This document shows positions 48,101 through 58,865 of a stretch of DNA of 58,865 nt, in pieces. Made by a program: the position numbers and the translations under genes. Numbering within the stretch: the first letter of the stretch is position 1; the number at the start of each line of letters is the position of its first letter. This DNA comes from Poronia punctata. Lineage: Eukaryota > Ascomycota > Sordariomycetes > Xylariales > Xylariaceae. The notes beneath the pieces are model-generated. The model was not told the origin of the DNA, ran no database searches, and worked only from the letters and a program-made list of their open reading frames with translations. The DNA is taken from positions 1 through 58,865 of the forward strand of contig MU401677.1 in the NCBI GenBank assembly GCA_022579005.1, in the 5' to 3' direction.

Positions 48101-48350
48101 AAAAAATAAATATAAAATATAAATAAAATATAAAAAGTAAAGGGTTAAATATAAATTTAAAAAAATAAGTATTTTGCATAATGCTATTATAATAATAACA
48201 AGTTTAAAAAAACAAGTTGCTTATATATAATATATAAAGTATAGTTAAGCGTTTAAAAAAATTAAGCCTTAATAAAAAATAACTATAAACTTTAGCGTAA
48301 TAAATAAATACTTTTATTTACAACTTAAATATAGTAGTGTTATAAATAGC
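45193..48350 (-). mobile_element. AT-rich remnant of a retroelement, probably minus strand
   Basis: No open frame. The minus strand contains a zinc-finger-like fossil at 45907-45966. Some patches (about 46240-46300 and 47040-47180) keep more G and C. No LTRs were found, so boundaries are arbitrary. Confidence 0.35.
45907..45966 (-). pseudogene. C2HC/C2H2-like finger fossil
   Basis: Codons read CKYYSNLFSN*KKHKYCKKC. With Tyr-4 as a mutated Cys this fits a C-x2-C-x9-H finger like those found upstream of the protease in some fungal retroelement polyproteins. The reading is tentative because only one copy exists in the window. Confidence 0.35.
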
Positions 48351-51300
48351 ATAGCTATTTAAAAGGTAACTTGACTTATTTACAAGATTCTTTTGCTTAA
48401 AGTAAAAGATCGTAGCAAGAAAATATACTAAGATTAACTTATTAATTAAAAAAATTTAAAGAAATAAGTTTAACTAGGTTTTTACTTAGTAACAATGCTT
48501 AGAGTTATAAAAAATAGCTTTATATACTACTTTAGTTAAGATTTAAGCTTTAAGAAGGTGTAAGATAAGTGCTAAGGTTTTAAAAAACAATATACTTAGT
48601 TTATACTTAGCTGCTACTATAAAAAAAAGTAAAATATAACTAAATAGGTCGTATTAATTAATTAACTTACTACACTATTTAGTAAACAAAACTATAAAGT
48701 AGTATAGTGAATTTTGTAAATTAATAATATAAAAGGAAAAGAATCTAGCAAGCCTAGGTTAATTAGCTAATAGTAACTAATTAACTTTAGTGTGCTAGTT
48801 TTTATTTAATCTAGCTATTTAATTTAAGGCTATAAGACTCTATTCTTTTAATAGGCCTTTTTATAATACGTTGTATTATAAGCTTAACCTAATAACTTAG
48901 TAAAATAGCTAATAAAAACTTAAATATTTTAAGTATAAAAGTTATTAAAGTTTATAGTAGCAAGCTTTTAAGCAGCAGTTTTTATTTAATTAATTAATTT
49001 ATAAACTATTTTAAAAACTTAAATTATTTTAATAACGTAAATAAAGCTTACTTTATAGTTATAAGCACTAAAACGCATTTTAACCTATTTTAAGGCTAAC
49101 TAAAAAAGCGTATAAATATACATTTTAATTATTATTCTTTATTATAAAAAGTATATATATTAAAGTTAAGCTTTAAAGTAATTATTTAAACCTAGTTATT
49201 AAAGTTGTTAGTTTTTTTATTAAAGATTAAAAGTTTAAAACTTTAAGCTTAGGCTTTTTTTTAAAGTAAAGGTTAAGTATATTAATAAAAATAGTAATAA
49301 GCTAGAAAATAAAGTTGCTAGCTAAGCTTTAAGCAATAAAAGTGCTATTGTTAAAAGCACTATTTAATAAAGTTAAAATTATTACTTTTTTTTTAATTTA
49401 AGGTTGTTAAAAATAAAGGTTTTAGTTATAAAAAAAAAACTGCTTTTTATAATAATAAGTAAAGTTGCTTACTATAAACTATAGCGTATAAGGTTTTAGG
49501 TTAATTAGTTATATATAAATATAAGTTAAGTTAAATTAAAGTTAATAATTTTATTTTTTTATTACTAAATTTAGTAAAAAGTATAAAGTAAGTAGTAAAT
49601 TAATTATATAAAAGCTATTAATTAAATAAAACTTAAAATAGTATAATAATTAATAAGGTATAATAGCTATATATTAGCATTATATAAAAAGTTTTAAGTT
49701 AAAAAAAAAGACTAGCTATGCTAAGATCTATTCTTTTGCTATTTATATATAAATATTTAGCTAAAAGTATAAGTGTGCAACTAATTAAATTGTTTTGCTA
49801 AGTAAGTCCTGCTAAGCAAAGGCAGTGTTTAGTACTACCTTAGACCTACTATGCAATAACGTGCGTGCTTTATAGGTTATATAACTATTTTGTAGGTTAT
49901 ATAACCTTAAATTAACAGGCACGGTTGTTATATAAGCTAGTATAGTTTAATTTTAATATAAAATACTAATTAAGCATATTTAACCTAGCAAATAAACTAT
50001 TAAAAAAGCTAGATTATATAGCTAAAACGATCTAGTATAGAAATATAATACAAATATTAAAAAAAACTTTAATTACTTAGCAAGCTGCTATAAAAAATAT
50101 AATAATTATTAGTAAGAATTTTCTTTAAAAAAAGAAAAAGTATTAACTTATACTATTAAAGCAGCTTAAAAAGCTTTATTAAATTTATACTTGTTAGCTT
50201 ATTTAATAATAAAAGCATAAATTGCAAATTTATAAGCTTATAAAGCACTAAACCTTTACTATATAATTATAAATAACTTTTATAACTAAAAAGGTAAAAA
50301 GTACTAATATATATGCTTACTTTATATATTATATATTATATTAAAAGTAGTAATAACTTATTTAGTAAAAGCTATTGCTAAAAGTATAAAAACTGCTTTT
50401 TTTAAAACAAAAGCTAAAGCTATTATTTATAACTAATATATTTTATACGCTAAAGCTAAAAAATTAGCTTAAAGCAAAACAGCCTTTTAAATAGCAGCTT
50501 TAATATAGTTTTATAAGATAGTTTATAACTTATAAGCTAAAAACCTTATTTTTATAAAACTTATAAAGATTATACGCTATAAAGCTAAAATATATAAAAA
50601 GTATTATATTAATAGTATAAATATATTATACTTTAAAAAGTAGCTAATAACCTTAGGTTAAAAAGCTTTAATAAAACAACTAATATATTAGCACTATAAT
50701 AACCTTTAAGCTATATATATTAAAGAAAATAGCTAAGTTATTATAATAGAAGTTTTACTAAAAAGGCTTAAAGCAAAACGTTTAAAAATACGTTACTAGC
50801 TATATATAATATAAAAGCGCTTAAAAGCTAAAGTATAAGCTTTATAAAAAGCTTTAATTGCTACTTTTATTAAACTAGCTTAAATTTTATTATATAACCT
50901 TTTTTATATATTAAAGCAAATAACAACGTTTATAATATAATTTTAGTTATTATAAACTAATTTATAAAAATAATGTTGTTTATTTTTATATAAAAAACGC
51001 TTAATGCTATTAAGCTTATAGCAATTATATACTATAAACTAAACTATTAGTATAAGTTTTTTAAAAAAGATAGTAAATAATAAAAATACATTTATTATAA
51101 GAAAATTTTAAAAAACGTTTTATAAAGTATAAAATGCGTTAATAGCTATTTACTATATAGCACCTTTAAACTAATAGCTAAATAAAGCAAATATACTAAA
51201 CTTTAAAAAAATATTTTTATACTATTATTATAAATAAGCTAAATATATAAGTTAAAATGCTGCTAAAAGCTAAGTTTATATATAATAATACCTACTATGC

Positions 51301-52814
51301 TATTATAAGCTATTTGCTATTTAAAACATTATATAAATACTACTTAAAAAGTATTAAGTATATATTAAAGCGTTTTTAACCGTAGGTTTAAAAGGTTAAA
51401 AAAGCTATAACGTACTAAGGCTATATAGTATACAGTTTATAAGTATTAAAAGCAAGCTATAAAAACTATATAAAAATACTATAATAAGCGTTATATATTA
51501 AAAAGGTTTTATGCAAGCAATATAGTAAAGCAATTAATAGTATATTTTAAGTTAAAGTTATTAAAAAAAGTAAAAACTTAAGTATATTAAATTACGTTGC
51601 TTAAAGTATATTTTTAAGTTTATAATATATTTTTTATATTATTGTTTAAACTATAAATAAACTAGCTAGAAAATAATAATTAAATAGTATTACTCTAGTT
51701 AAAAAATAAACAAAAAAGTAAGTAATAAAAAATATTATTTAGTATTAAAATAATTAAAGTAAATAAAAATACTTAGTAAAATAAAAAAGTTAGCTAGTAA
51801 AATATAATACTTAAAAGCTAGCTAATTACTTAATAAATATAAGCTATTTGCTAAACTAATATATAAAAAAAGTTAAAAAAGTTTATACTAAGTAAAATAA
51901 TAAGTAAAATAATTATAATAAAATCTAAATACTAAAGGTTATAAAAATAAAAAACTTAGTTAATAAAAAATAGTAAACTATTGCTAAGCAATTAACTAAG
52001 CTATAATACTATAAAAACTAAAACTTTTATATAAATAAGCTTATAATAACTTTAACTTAACTATTAATATAAAAAGTACTATTACTAAGTAATATATTAA
52101 TAAGCAAAAGCTAAAAAGTAGCTATTAAAAAAATATATATACTATATTAAAAAAAACAATTATAGTTAGCTTTTTTAAAAAAAGTTATAATAGCTAAAAT
52201 AAATAAAAACTATAGCTAAAGTAGTAAGTATATTATAAACTACTTTATTTTAAATAAACTTAATAATATAAAAAAGTACTTATAATTATAAAATTTATTA
52301 AGTAGCTAAAAATAGTTTAGCTTATTAAAAGCAATATTAATAGTAAGCTAAAAAAGCTAATTTAAGTATATATTTAAGTTAGCTAAAAAAAAATTATTAT
52401 GCTTTAATAAAAAGTACTATAATAATAGCTTTTAAAACTAAGCTATTAAGCTAGCTTTAAGTAAAAAGCTAAAGGTTTAACTAAAACTATATTAATATTA
52501 AGCTAATAAATAACAAGTAATTAGTAAGTAATACTGATAATTTAAAAAGTAAGTAAAATAGTAAGCTAGGAGCAAATATTAATTAACTTTTAATATATAT
52601 TAGCATAGTAAGAAAATTTATTTTTAAAAAATATAGCTTTTTTAAAAAAAGAATTGCTTGCTAAAAAGCTAGCAAAGTTTTTTTAAAATGCTAAATATAA
52701 TAACTTATAGAAACAATACTTAGTATAGCAATATAAGCTTTAAAGTTATTAACTTTATAGTATATATAGTTATTATAAAGAAAAGAAAACACGTACGTTT
52801 AAAAAAACAGCATA
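48351..52814. other. AT-rich region, no gene
   Basis: No gene is seen. Patches at 48350-48870 and 49700-50050 are less AT-saturated; the second has ACGTGCGTGC and repeated GGTTATATAAC motifs (49870-49910), possibly transposon-end sequence. The remainder is RIP-like with stops in all frames. Confidence 0.45.
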
Positions 52815-52930
52815 GTAAGTGTTAAATCTAATAAGTTATAAGAAAACTAAAATTAATATAATGCCTATATAGTAAAAAAGATATAGCTAAAGTAAAAACT
52901 ACTATAAAAGAAAAAGTCCTTTTATAAGAA
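52815..52930 (-). repeat. Dispersed repeat, degraded copy
   Basis: The reverse complement matches 15326-15440 at the 3' border of the gene island. Most differences are in the direction of extra A or T in this copy. Confidence 0.72.
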
Positions 52931-53716
52931 GTTTTCCTTTACCTATTTAGTATAAGAAAACTTTATAGTAAACAAAAATACTTTTTTTTATATATTATAT
53001 AATATAATTATATACTATAAGCTATATTGCTAAGTTTTAATAATTAAAAGTTTTATTTGCTTGCTATTATTATTAAAGTATAACAAATATAGCAATTTAG
53101 CTATTATAGCAATAAAATTAAAGGTTACTTTAGGTTTTTTAAAAGATTTTTATGCTTAAGATAAAGAGTTTAAAACAAAGGCGTATTTTTTTAACTTATA
53201 AAAGTATATTAATTTTATAAGTAAGGTTTTTTAGCTAAAAAAGCTAACATAGCTTAATATAAGCAAATTTAATAAAATGCTTAACTAAATAAAAACTTAA
53301 AGTAGCTTAAATATAGCTAAAAACATACTAGTAATAAATAAAAAAAACTTATTAATATAGTAAATTTTATAATTAAATTTTATAAACTTATTATAAACGC
53401 TAAAAGTAACTTTAAATTTATAACTAGCTTATATAATAATAAAGTAAAAAAGTATACTTTAATTATTAATAAAAAATATAAACTAAAAATATAAGTTTAA
53501 AATTTAGTATTAGCAGTGTATTAATTTAATTACTTTAAGGTAAAAAAGAAAACTAAAATTTTAATATAATACTTTATAGGTTATTAGTATACTTATAAGC
53601 GCTATATTAAATAAAATAGCATGCTTTAATTATATAAACCTTATTAATTAATGCTTAAAAAAACTTATTAAAAATTTTATAAAGTTTATTGCTAAATAAA
53701 AATAATTAGTTATAAA
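52931..53716. other. AT-rich region, no gene
   Basis: Nothing recognisable apart from RIP-like composition. It leads directly into the LTR at 53717. Confidence 0.5.
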
Positions 53717-53961
53717 AGTTATAAATTAGTTAAATAGTAGTATAGCTAACTAGGTAGCTTATAGCTATTACCTTTTTTAACTATAAATACTAGGGCCTAT
53801 ACTTATAAATAGTTGCAGCTTTACTATAGCGTGCGTATATAGGTCTACATACTTTATAAGATCTTAAAAGCTTTTTTTTTTTTTTTTTTTTAAAAAAAAT
53901 TTTTATTAATAAATTAAGTTACTTTTAAAAGCTTTGCTTTTTTTATAACTTAATTATAATA
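53717..53961 (+). repeat. 5' LTR of gypsy copy 3
   Basis: 245 bp, same start (AGTTATAAATTAG) and layout as the other LTRs. It keeps AGGGCCTA and GCGTGCG, so it was mutated at different sites from copy 1. Confidence 0.85.
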
Positions 53962-54519
53962 ATTTTAAGGTTATTAATATAAGTTAAAAAGTATATTATT
54001 TTAACTTATTAATTTAATTTAAATTAAACTAACTTAACTTAGTAGTACTACTTAATTAGTTTACTAAAATTAATACTTTAGCTATTTATATTAACTAAAA
54101 TTATAGCTTAAAAAAATAAAAAGCGTATAAAGATATAAATAGCTATAAAGTAATAAGCTTTAACTAAAGTACTATACTTAAATAGTAACTTTGCTAAAAT
54201 TATTTTAAAAATTAATAAGATTTTATAAATAAAAGCTTATAAACAATTTATTATAGTTTTTTATTTTTTTTAAAAAATAAGTACTAAGATTTTAAGCTAT
54301 AATTTTAAAAAATTTAAAAATAAAAAAACTTTTAATACTTTAGTAAAGCAAGCTTAAGTTTTTAACTAATATTTTGCTAAAAATACTTTTAAAAACTTTT
54401 AATATATATTTATAATTAAAAAAGTTTATTTAACAATAAGTTATAGCAAACAAAGTAGATTAAAATAGGTGCAAAGCATTAAAGGTAAAACCATACGCTT
54501 AAAAATGTAATATAATTAA

Positions 54520-54720
54520 CTATGATCTATAAAAGTATTTAACTAGGTTTAAGGTGCTTTATATATTTCTAGTACCCTTTAGGTATAGGTACATGTTACA
54601 TAATAGTTTAAGATACGCGCAGCGTATCTTACCTTATCTAAGATAAGGTCACCATGTACCTGGTTACCTAAGGTACTTCTAATACCTTTAGATCTAGGTC
54701 ACATGCTCTATCCGTCACAG
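54520..54720. mobile_element. Fold-back MITE
   Basis: About 200 bp that folds on itself: outer arms near 54520-54560 and 54681-54720, middle arms 54569-54595 and 54653-54680, an inner hairpin with 9-bp arms AAGATACGC/GCGTATCTT (54610-54630) and a second palindrome with arms ACCTTATCT/AGATAAGGT (54631-54649). It has much more G+C than its host element and is absent from the same place in copy 1. Non-coding. No clear target duplication was identified. Confidence 0.75.
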
Positions 54721-56066
54721 TTTATTATAAAATATAAAATATTATAAAAACTTTTGCTAAGCTATACGTTAAAAAAATAAATAAACTTAGTTTTTTATTT
54801 ATAGCTTTTATTAAAAATAAATATAAAGCAATTTTTAAGTTTAATAAAATTATAAACATTAAAGTATTTAATAACTTAATAAGTACTTATTTAAATATAG
54901 TATTTTAAAAATTTAAAATTTAAACTTTAATATTAATTACTTATTAAGTTTAAGCTAACTTAATATATTATTTATTATTAAATAATAAATAAACTATAGC
55001 TAACTTAGTTTATTAAACTTATTTTTTAACTTATTTAAAATTAAAAAAAAGCGTAAAGCTTAAAGTTAAAGTATAACGCTTAAAGTAATTAATAAAAAAC
55101 TAAAGTTGTAACTATAATAAAGGTGCACTTTTACTAATATTAAACTAAAATAAAATTATAAACTATATAGCTTAAAAGCTAGCGTTAGCATATAAAAAAA
55201 TTAATTGCTTTAAAAGCTAAATTATTAATATTAATTAATAAGTAATAAACTTACTAGCTTATAGCTAGTTTTTATTTTAAAATATTATAACTTTAATTAC
55301 TATAATAGTATAGCTTTATAAATTTGCAAAAATAAAAGTGTTTATTTTTTATAATAAAAAAAATAAAAATAAAGTTATATTTAAAGTATAGCTATAATAT
55401 ATATATAATTGTTTTAAAGCTAATAAAAACTAATTTATTAATAATAAAGCTAAACTAGTTAATATTAAAGCATACTTTAAAAGTATAGTAGCTAAAAACT
55501 TATAGCTATACTTATAAAATAACTACTTTAATATAATTAATATATTAACTAAGCTTTTAAATTATTTAAAAAATAAATATAAAAATATAAACTAAAAGCA
55601 ATATATTAAAGTTAAGTATTAAAAGTTAAAAACAAAAAGCTTAGCTAACTATTAAAACTTTAAAAATAACTTTATATAATTTATTAGTAAGCAAAAAATT
55701 TTATAAGCTAAATAAAAAAAAAAGTTTTATAATAAATTAGTTACTTGCTTATAATAAAAAACTATAGCTTAATATTTTAATAATAATATTAACTTTAATA
55801 TATTTATTTAATATTATATATAAGTAGTTTATATTTTTTAATAAAAAAATAAACATAAGCTAGCTTAAAAGCTTATAAGCAATATAAATAACTTTTATAA
55901 TAATAATATTATTAAAATAATTTAAATAAACTTAATAAAATTATATATTATTATAAAAAATTATATATAACTTTATAATAAAAAAAAACTTAGTTTAAAA
56001 CTTTTTTTATAACTATAACTTAAAATATTTGCTAAAAAAATAAAAACTTTTATTATTAAAAACTAA

Positions 56067-56108
56067 TGCTTTAATTATAAAAAATAAAAATATATTTTTT
56101 ATAATTAC
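56067..56108 (+). pseudogene. Gag zinc-knuckle fossil of copy 3
   Basis: Codons read CFNYKK*KYIFYNY; the first Cys (TGC) survives, the others are Tyr, and the Gln position is TAA. Same motif as in copies 1 and L. Confidence 0.75.
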
Positions 56109-56892
56109 TTACTAAAAGAAATAGCTTAGTATAAAAAAAAAGTACTAGTTAAACTTTATTTACTTATTGCTTTTTTATTTTAATATATAGTTTAAATTAA
56201 CTAATTTAAAAAAAAAGTTAAAATAATTAATATAAAGAAAATTAACTTTATTATTAAAAAATAAAAAGTTAAAAAGTTTTTTAATAAAAAAAGCAAGAAA
56301 TTAAAAAAATAAGCGCTAAAAGTAATACTTTTTAAATATTATAACCTTTTATATATTTTTAATAAAATAAACTTAAATAAGCTTTTTTTATAATAGCAAA
56401 AAGTAAATTATTTAATAAAGTTTTTTTAAAACAAATTGCTTAATAACTTAAAATATAGCTTATAATATAAAATATTTTTTAATAAGTTAAAAGTAGTTTA
56501 AAAATATTTTATAAACTATTTTTAAAAAAAAATTATAAAGCTAAGTAATGCTTTATAAGCATTACTAGTACTATTTATAAAAAAAGCTATATAAAAAATT
56601 ATGCTTTTATATTAACTATTAAAAGCTTAATAGCTTAATAAAAAAAAACTACTATTTTTTATTTTTAATTAAAAAAACTTTTTTATAAATATATAAAGCT
56701 AAAATATTTACTAAAATTAATATATAATAAGTATTTTATTAAATTTAAATAGTAATAAAAATAAAAAATCTTATAATATTTTATACTTAATATAAAGCAT
56801 ATAAATATAAAGTATTTTTATTTAGTTTAATTAATAAGCTATTAATATTTTAAAAGTATATAAATAATATGCTGTTTAACTACTTAAATTAA

Positions 56893-56931
56893 TTTTGCTA
56901 TGCTTATATTAATAATATTTTAATATATTTT
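56893..56931 (+). pseudogene. Reverse-transcriptase active-site fossil of copy 3
   Basis: Codons read FCYAYINNILIYF, again with AAT AAT at the two catalytic Asp positions (56911-56916). It is the third copy with the same double change. Confidence 0.82.
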
Positions 56932-57701
56932 AATATAATAAAAAGATATTAAAAATATATAAAAAAAGTATTATTATAACTAAAAAAAGCAAGATTATAA
57001 GTAGACTTTAAAACATTTAAGTTTTATATTGTTTAAATTAAATTTTTAAAGTATATAATAAATATTAAAAGTATTAGCGTTAACTTTATTAAAGTTAAAG
57101 TAGTTTAAAAATACATAATGCTAATAATTATAAAAAATATATAATTATTTTTAAAATTTTATAACTTTTATAAAAAGTTTATATATAAGTATAGCTAAAA
57201 AGTAAAACTATTAATAACGCTAATATATTATAATATAACTTTTATTTAAAATAAGCGCTATAAAAAAGCGTTTTAAAAACTAAAAAAAATATTAACTTTA
57301 GCTTTTTTTTTATATTATTATAACTATAACTTACTTATAAAAGTAAAAGTAAATATATTAAATAAAATAATAGCTAGTACTTTATTATAACTTTATTTAA
57401 GTAAAAAATAGTACTTTATAATATTTTATTTTAAAATAATAAAAAAGTAAAGCTAAACTATAATATTTATAATAAAAAAATATTAGTAGTAGTACTAATA
57501 ATAAAAAAGTAGTAAGCTAAATTAGTTAGTTATTAAAAAAAAAACTATTTTTAGTTATTATAAATTATAAAGCTTTAAAATATTTTAGTATAAAGTAGCA
57601 CTTTAACTTATAATAAGTAGAATAGTTTATATTATTAGCTAAATATAACTTTATAATAACTTATAAACTAAAAAAAAAAATATAGTAGTAAATATATTAT
57701 T

Positions 57702-57760
57702 ATAAAAATAAAAAAATATAATATCATAAAAAATAAAAAAATATAATATCATAAAAAATA
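57702..57760 (+). repeat. 25-bp tandem repeat
   Basis: Two units of ATAAAAAATAAAAAAATATA plus ATATC and a partial third lie inside gypsy copy 3. Slippage in AT-rich DNA is the likely origin. Confidence 0.75.
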
Positions 57761-58865
57761 AAAAGAAAATTATAATGCTATATAACATTTTTTAAGCTAG
57801 TAACTTTTAAATTTATAATAAAATAAATAAGTAAAATATTTATTAAAATATTAGTATTTAAACTTTAAAAGAAAATAAAAGCTTTTATAAGCTTTTAGCT
57901 TATTAATAAAATATTATATAAAAATAAAAAAAACTTAAAAATATAAATATATTAATAAAAAGTATAAATATTGCTTAAATTTAAAAAAATAAAAAACTTA
58001 TAAACTATATAAAATAAGCTAATAACGTATAAAAAAAGGCTAGTAGTTTTAAACTTGCTTTTTTTATAAATAAAACTTATTATAAAAGCTTATAAATAAA
58101 TATTAATAATATATTTAAAAAAAAAACTTAATAACTAATAGCTAAATAATATTAGTAGCTTAAACTTAAAAATAATTATAATTATTATGTTTTTAATTAC
58201 TTATAATATTAACTAGTAAAAGTTTTAAAAAATAAAATACTAAAAGAATTAATATTTTTACTAGTACTAAATTATATATAATAATATATAATAATTAACT
58301 TTAAGTAAATGCTTAAAAATAAATATAGTTTTAATAATACTATAGTTATAGTAAATAAACTAAGTAAAAAGTTTTAAATAATATTATATACTACTAAGGT
58401 AATAGTATAATAAGTAGCTTAAATATATTATAAAAAACTTTTTTAAATATTTAGCTTATTTATAATAGTAATATTAAATTAAAAATTATAATTTATATTA
58501 ATATTTATAAATAAATTAACTAAAATGTTTAAAGTTATTTAAATATTAGCTTTAATAAAGCACTATAAGTTTATAAAATAAGCAAAAATTATAAATAAAT
58601 ATTTAAACTAATAACTATGCTTTTATATTAACTATTACTAAAATAATTAATTAAAATAAATATTTATAATAAATTATATTTAAGTAACTATACTATATAA
58701 GTTTATAAAACTTTTACTATATAAAGTAAAAATAAAATTTTTAATATTTTTTTATTTTAATTAAAAAAATAAAACTACTAAATAAAAAATAAAAAAACTA
58801 CTATAAAAAAAAGCTTAACTATATTAAAATGCTTAATAATAAGCTTATAAAATTAAAAAATATAT

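Larger units (their letters stand above)
53717..58865 (+). mobile_element. Ty3/gypsy-type element, copy 3, truncated by the window end
   Basis: LTR at 53717-53961, then an interior colinear with 23119-28800 of copy 1: zinc-knuckle fossil at 56067-56108 and RT core at 56893-56931. A 200-bp MITE at 54520-54720 interrupts it. The 3' LTR is not reached. All frames are closed. Confidence 0.85.

Noticed and set aside
51480..51545. KGFMQA-like codons considered as a pogo/Fot1-type transposase core
   Set aside because: The residue needed before the Glu-Lys-Gly block would require a non-transition change, and no second motif or inverted ends were found.
1..58865. CRISPR-like arrays or bacterial operons
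   Set aside because: Repeats here are tandem minisatellites without unique spacers, and the one gene has spliceosomal introns; the sequence is eukaryotic.

Overview
The window comes from a filamentous ascomycete (Pezizomycotina) genome: one GC-balanced gene lies in a very AT-rich, repeat-filled desert that bears the marks of repeat-induced point mutation (RIP). The reasons are small GT-AG introns (59-88 nt) with fungal branch points, transposon copies that differ almost only by transitions, TA-saturated sequence, and ancient retroelement codons changed in the C-to-T / G-to-A direction. The species cannot be named from this.

Layout. 1-2.26 kb: AT-rich, unassigned. 2.26-8.80 kb: decayed Ty3/gypsy-type element on the minus strand, with its 5' LTR at 8551-8796. 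8.8-15.3 kb: AT-rich, with a near-identical 175-bp direct repeat pair (10.43 and 12.84 kb). 15.33-18.84 kb: the gene island. Its only gene, on the minus strand with five exons, encodes a 771-aa PWI-like/CCCH/RRM protein of the RBM26/RBM27 family (S. pombe Rmn1-like, nuclear RNA decay). 18.84-31.56 kb: a minisatellite array whose units pass from nearly unmutated next to the gene to fully RIP-degraded within about 800 bp. The array changes orientation twice and is interrupted by a complete 6.66-kb gypsy element (22878-29534, target duplication ACTAT). 31.65-45.19 kb: nested transposons. A short element 'M' is split first by a 2.9-kb TA-flanked DNA transposon (31685-34575) and again by a 9.33-kb LTR element (34825-44154, target duplication TTAAC). 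Two further M copies face each other across an N gap with poly-G runs, probably an assembly artefact. 45.2-53.7 kb: AT-rich remnants, including a C2HC-finger fossil on the minus strand and a repeat also found at the 3' edge of the gene island. 53.7-58.9 kb: a third gypsy copy, plus strand, cut by the window end and carrying a 200-bp fold-back MITE.

Functionally there is one live gene. The rest is a transposon graveyard. Its value lies in its order of insertions and in the sharp RIP borders that spare the gene. Every long open frame outside the gene is a by-product of low-complexity sequence.
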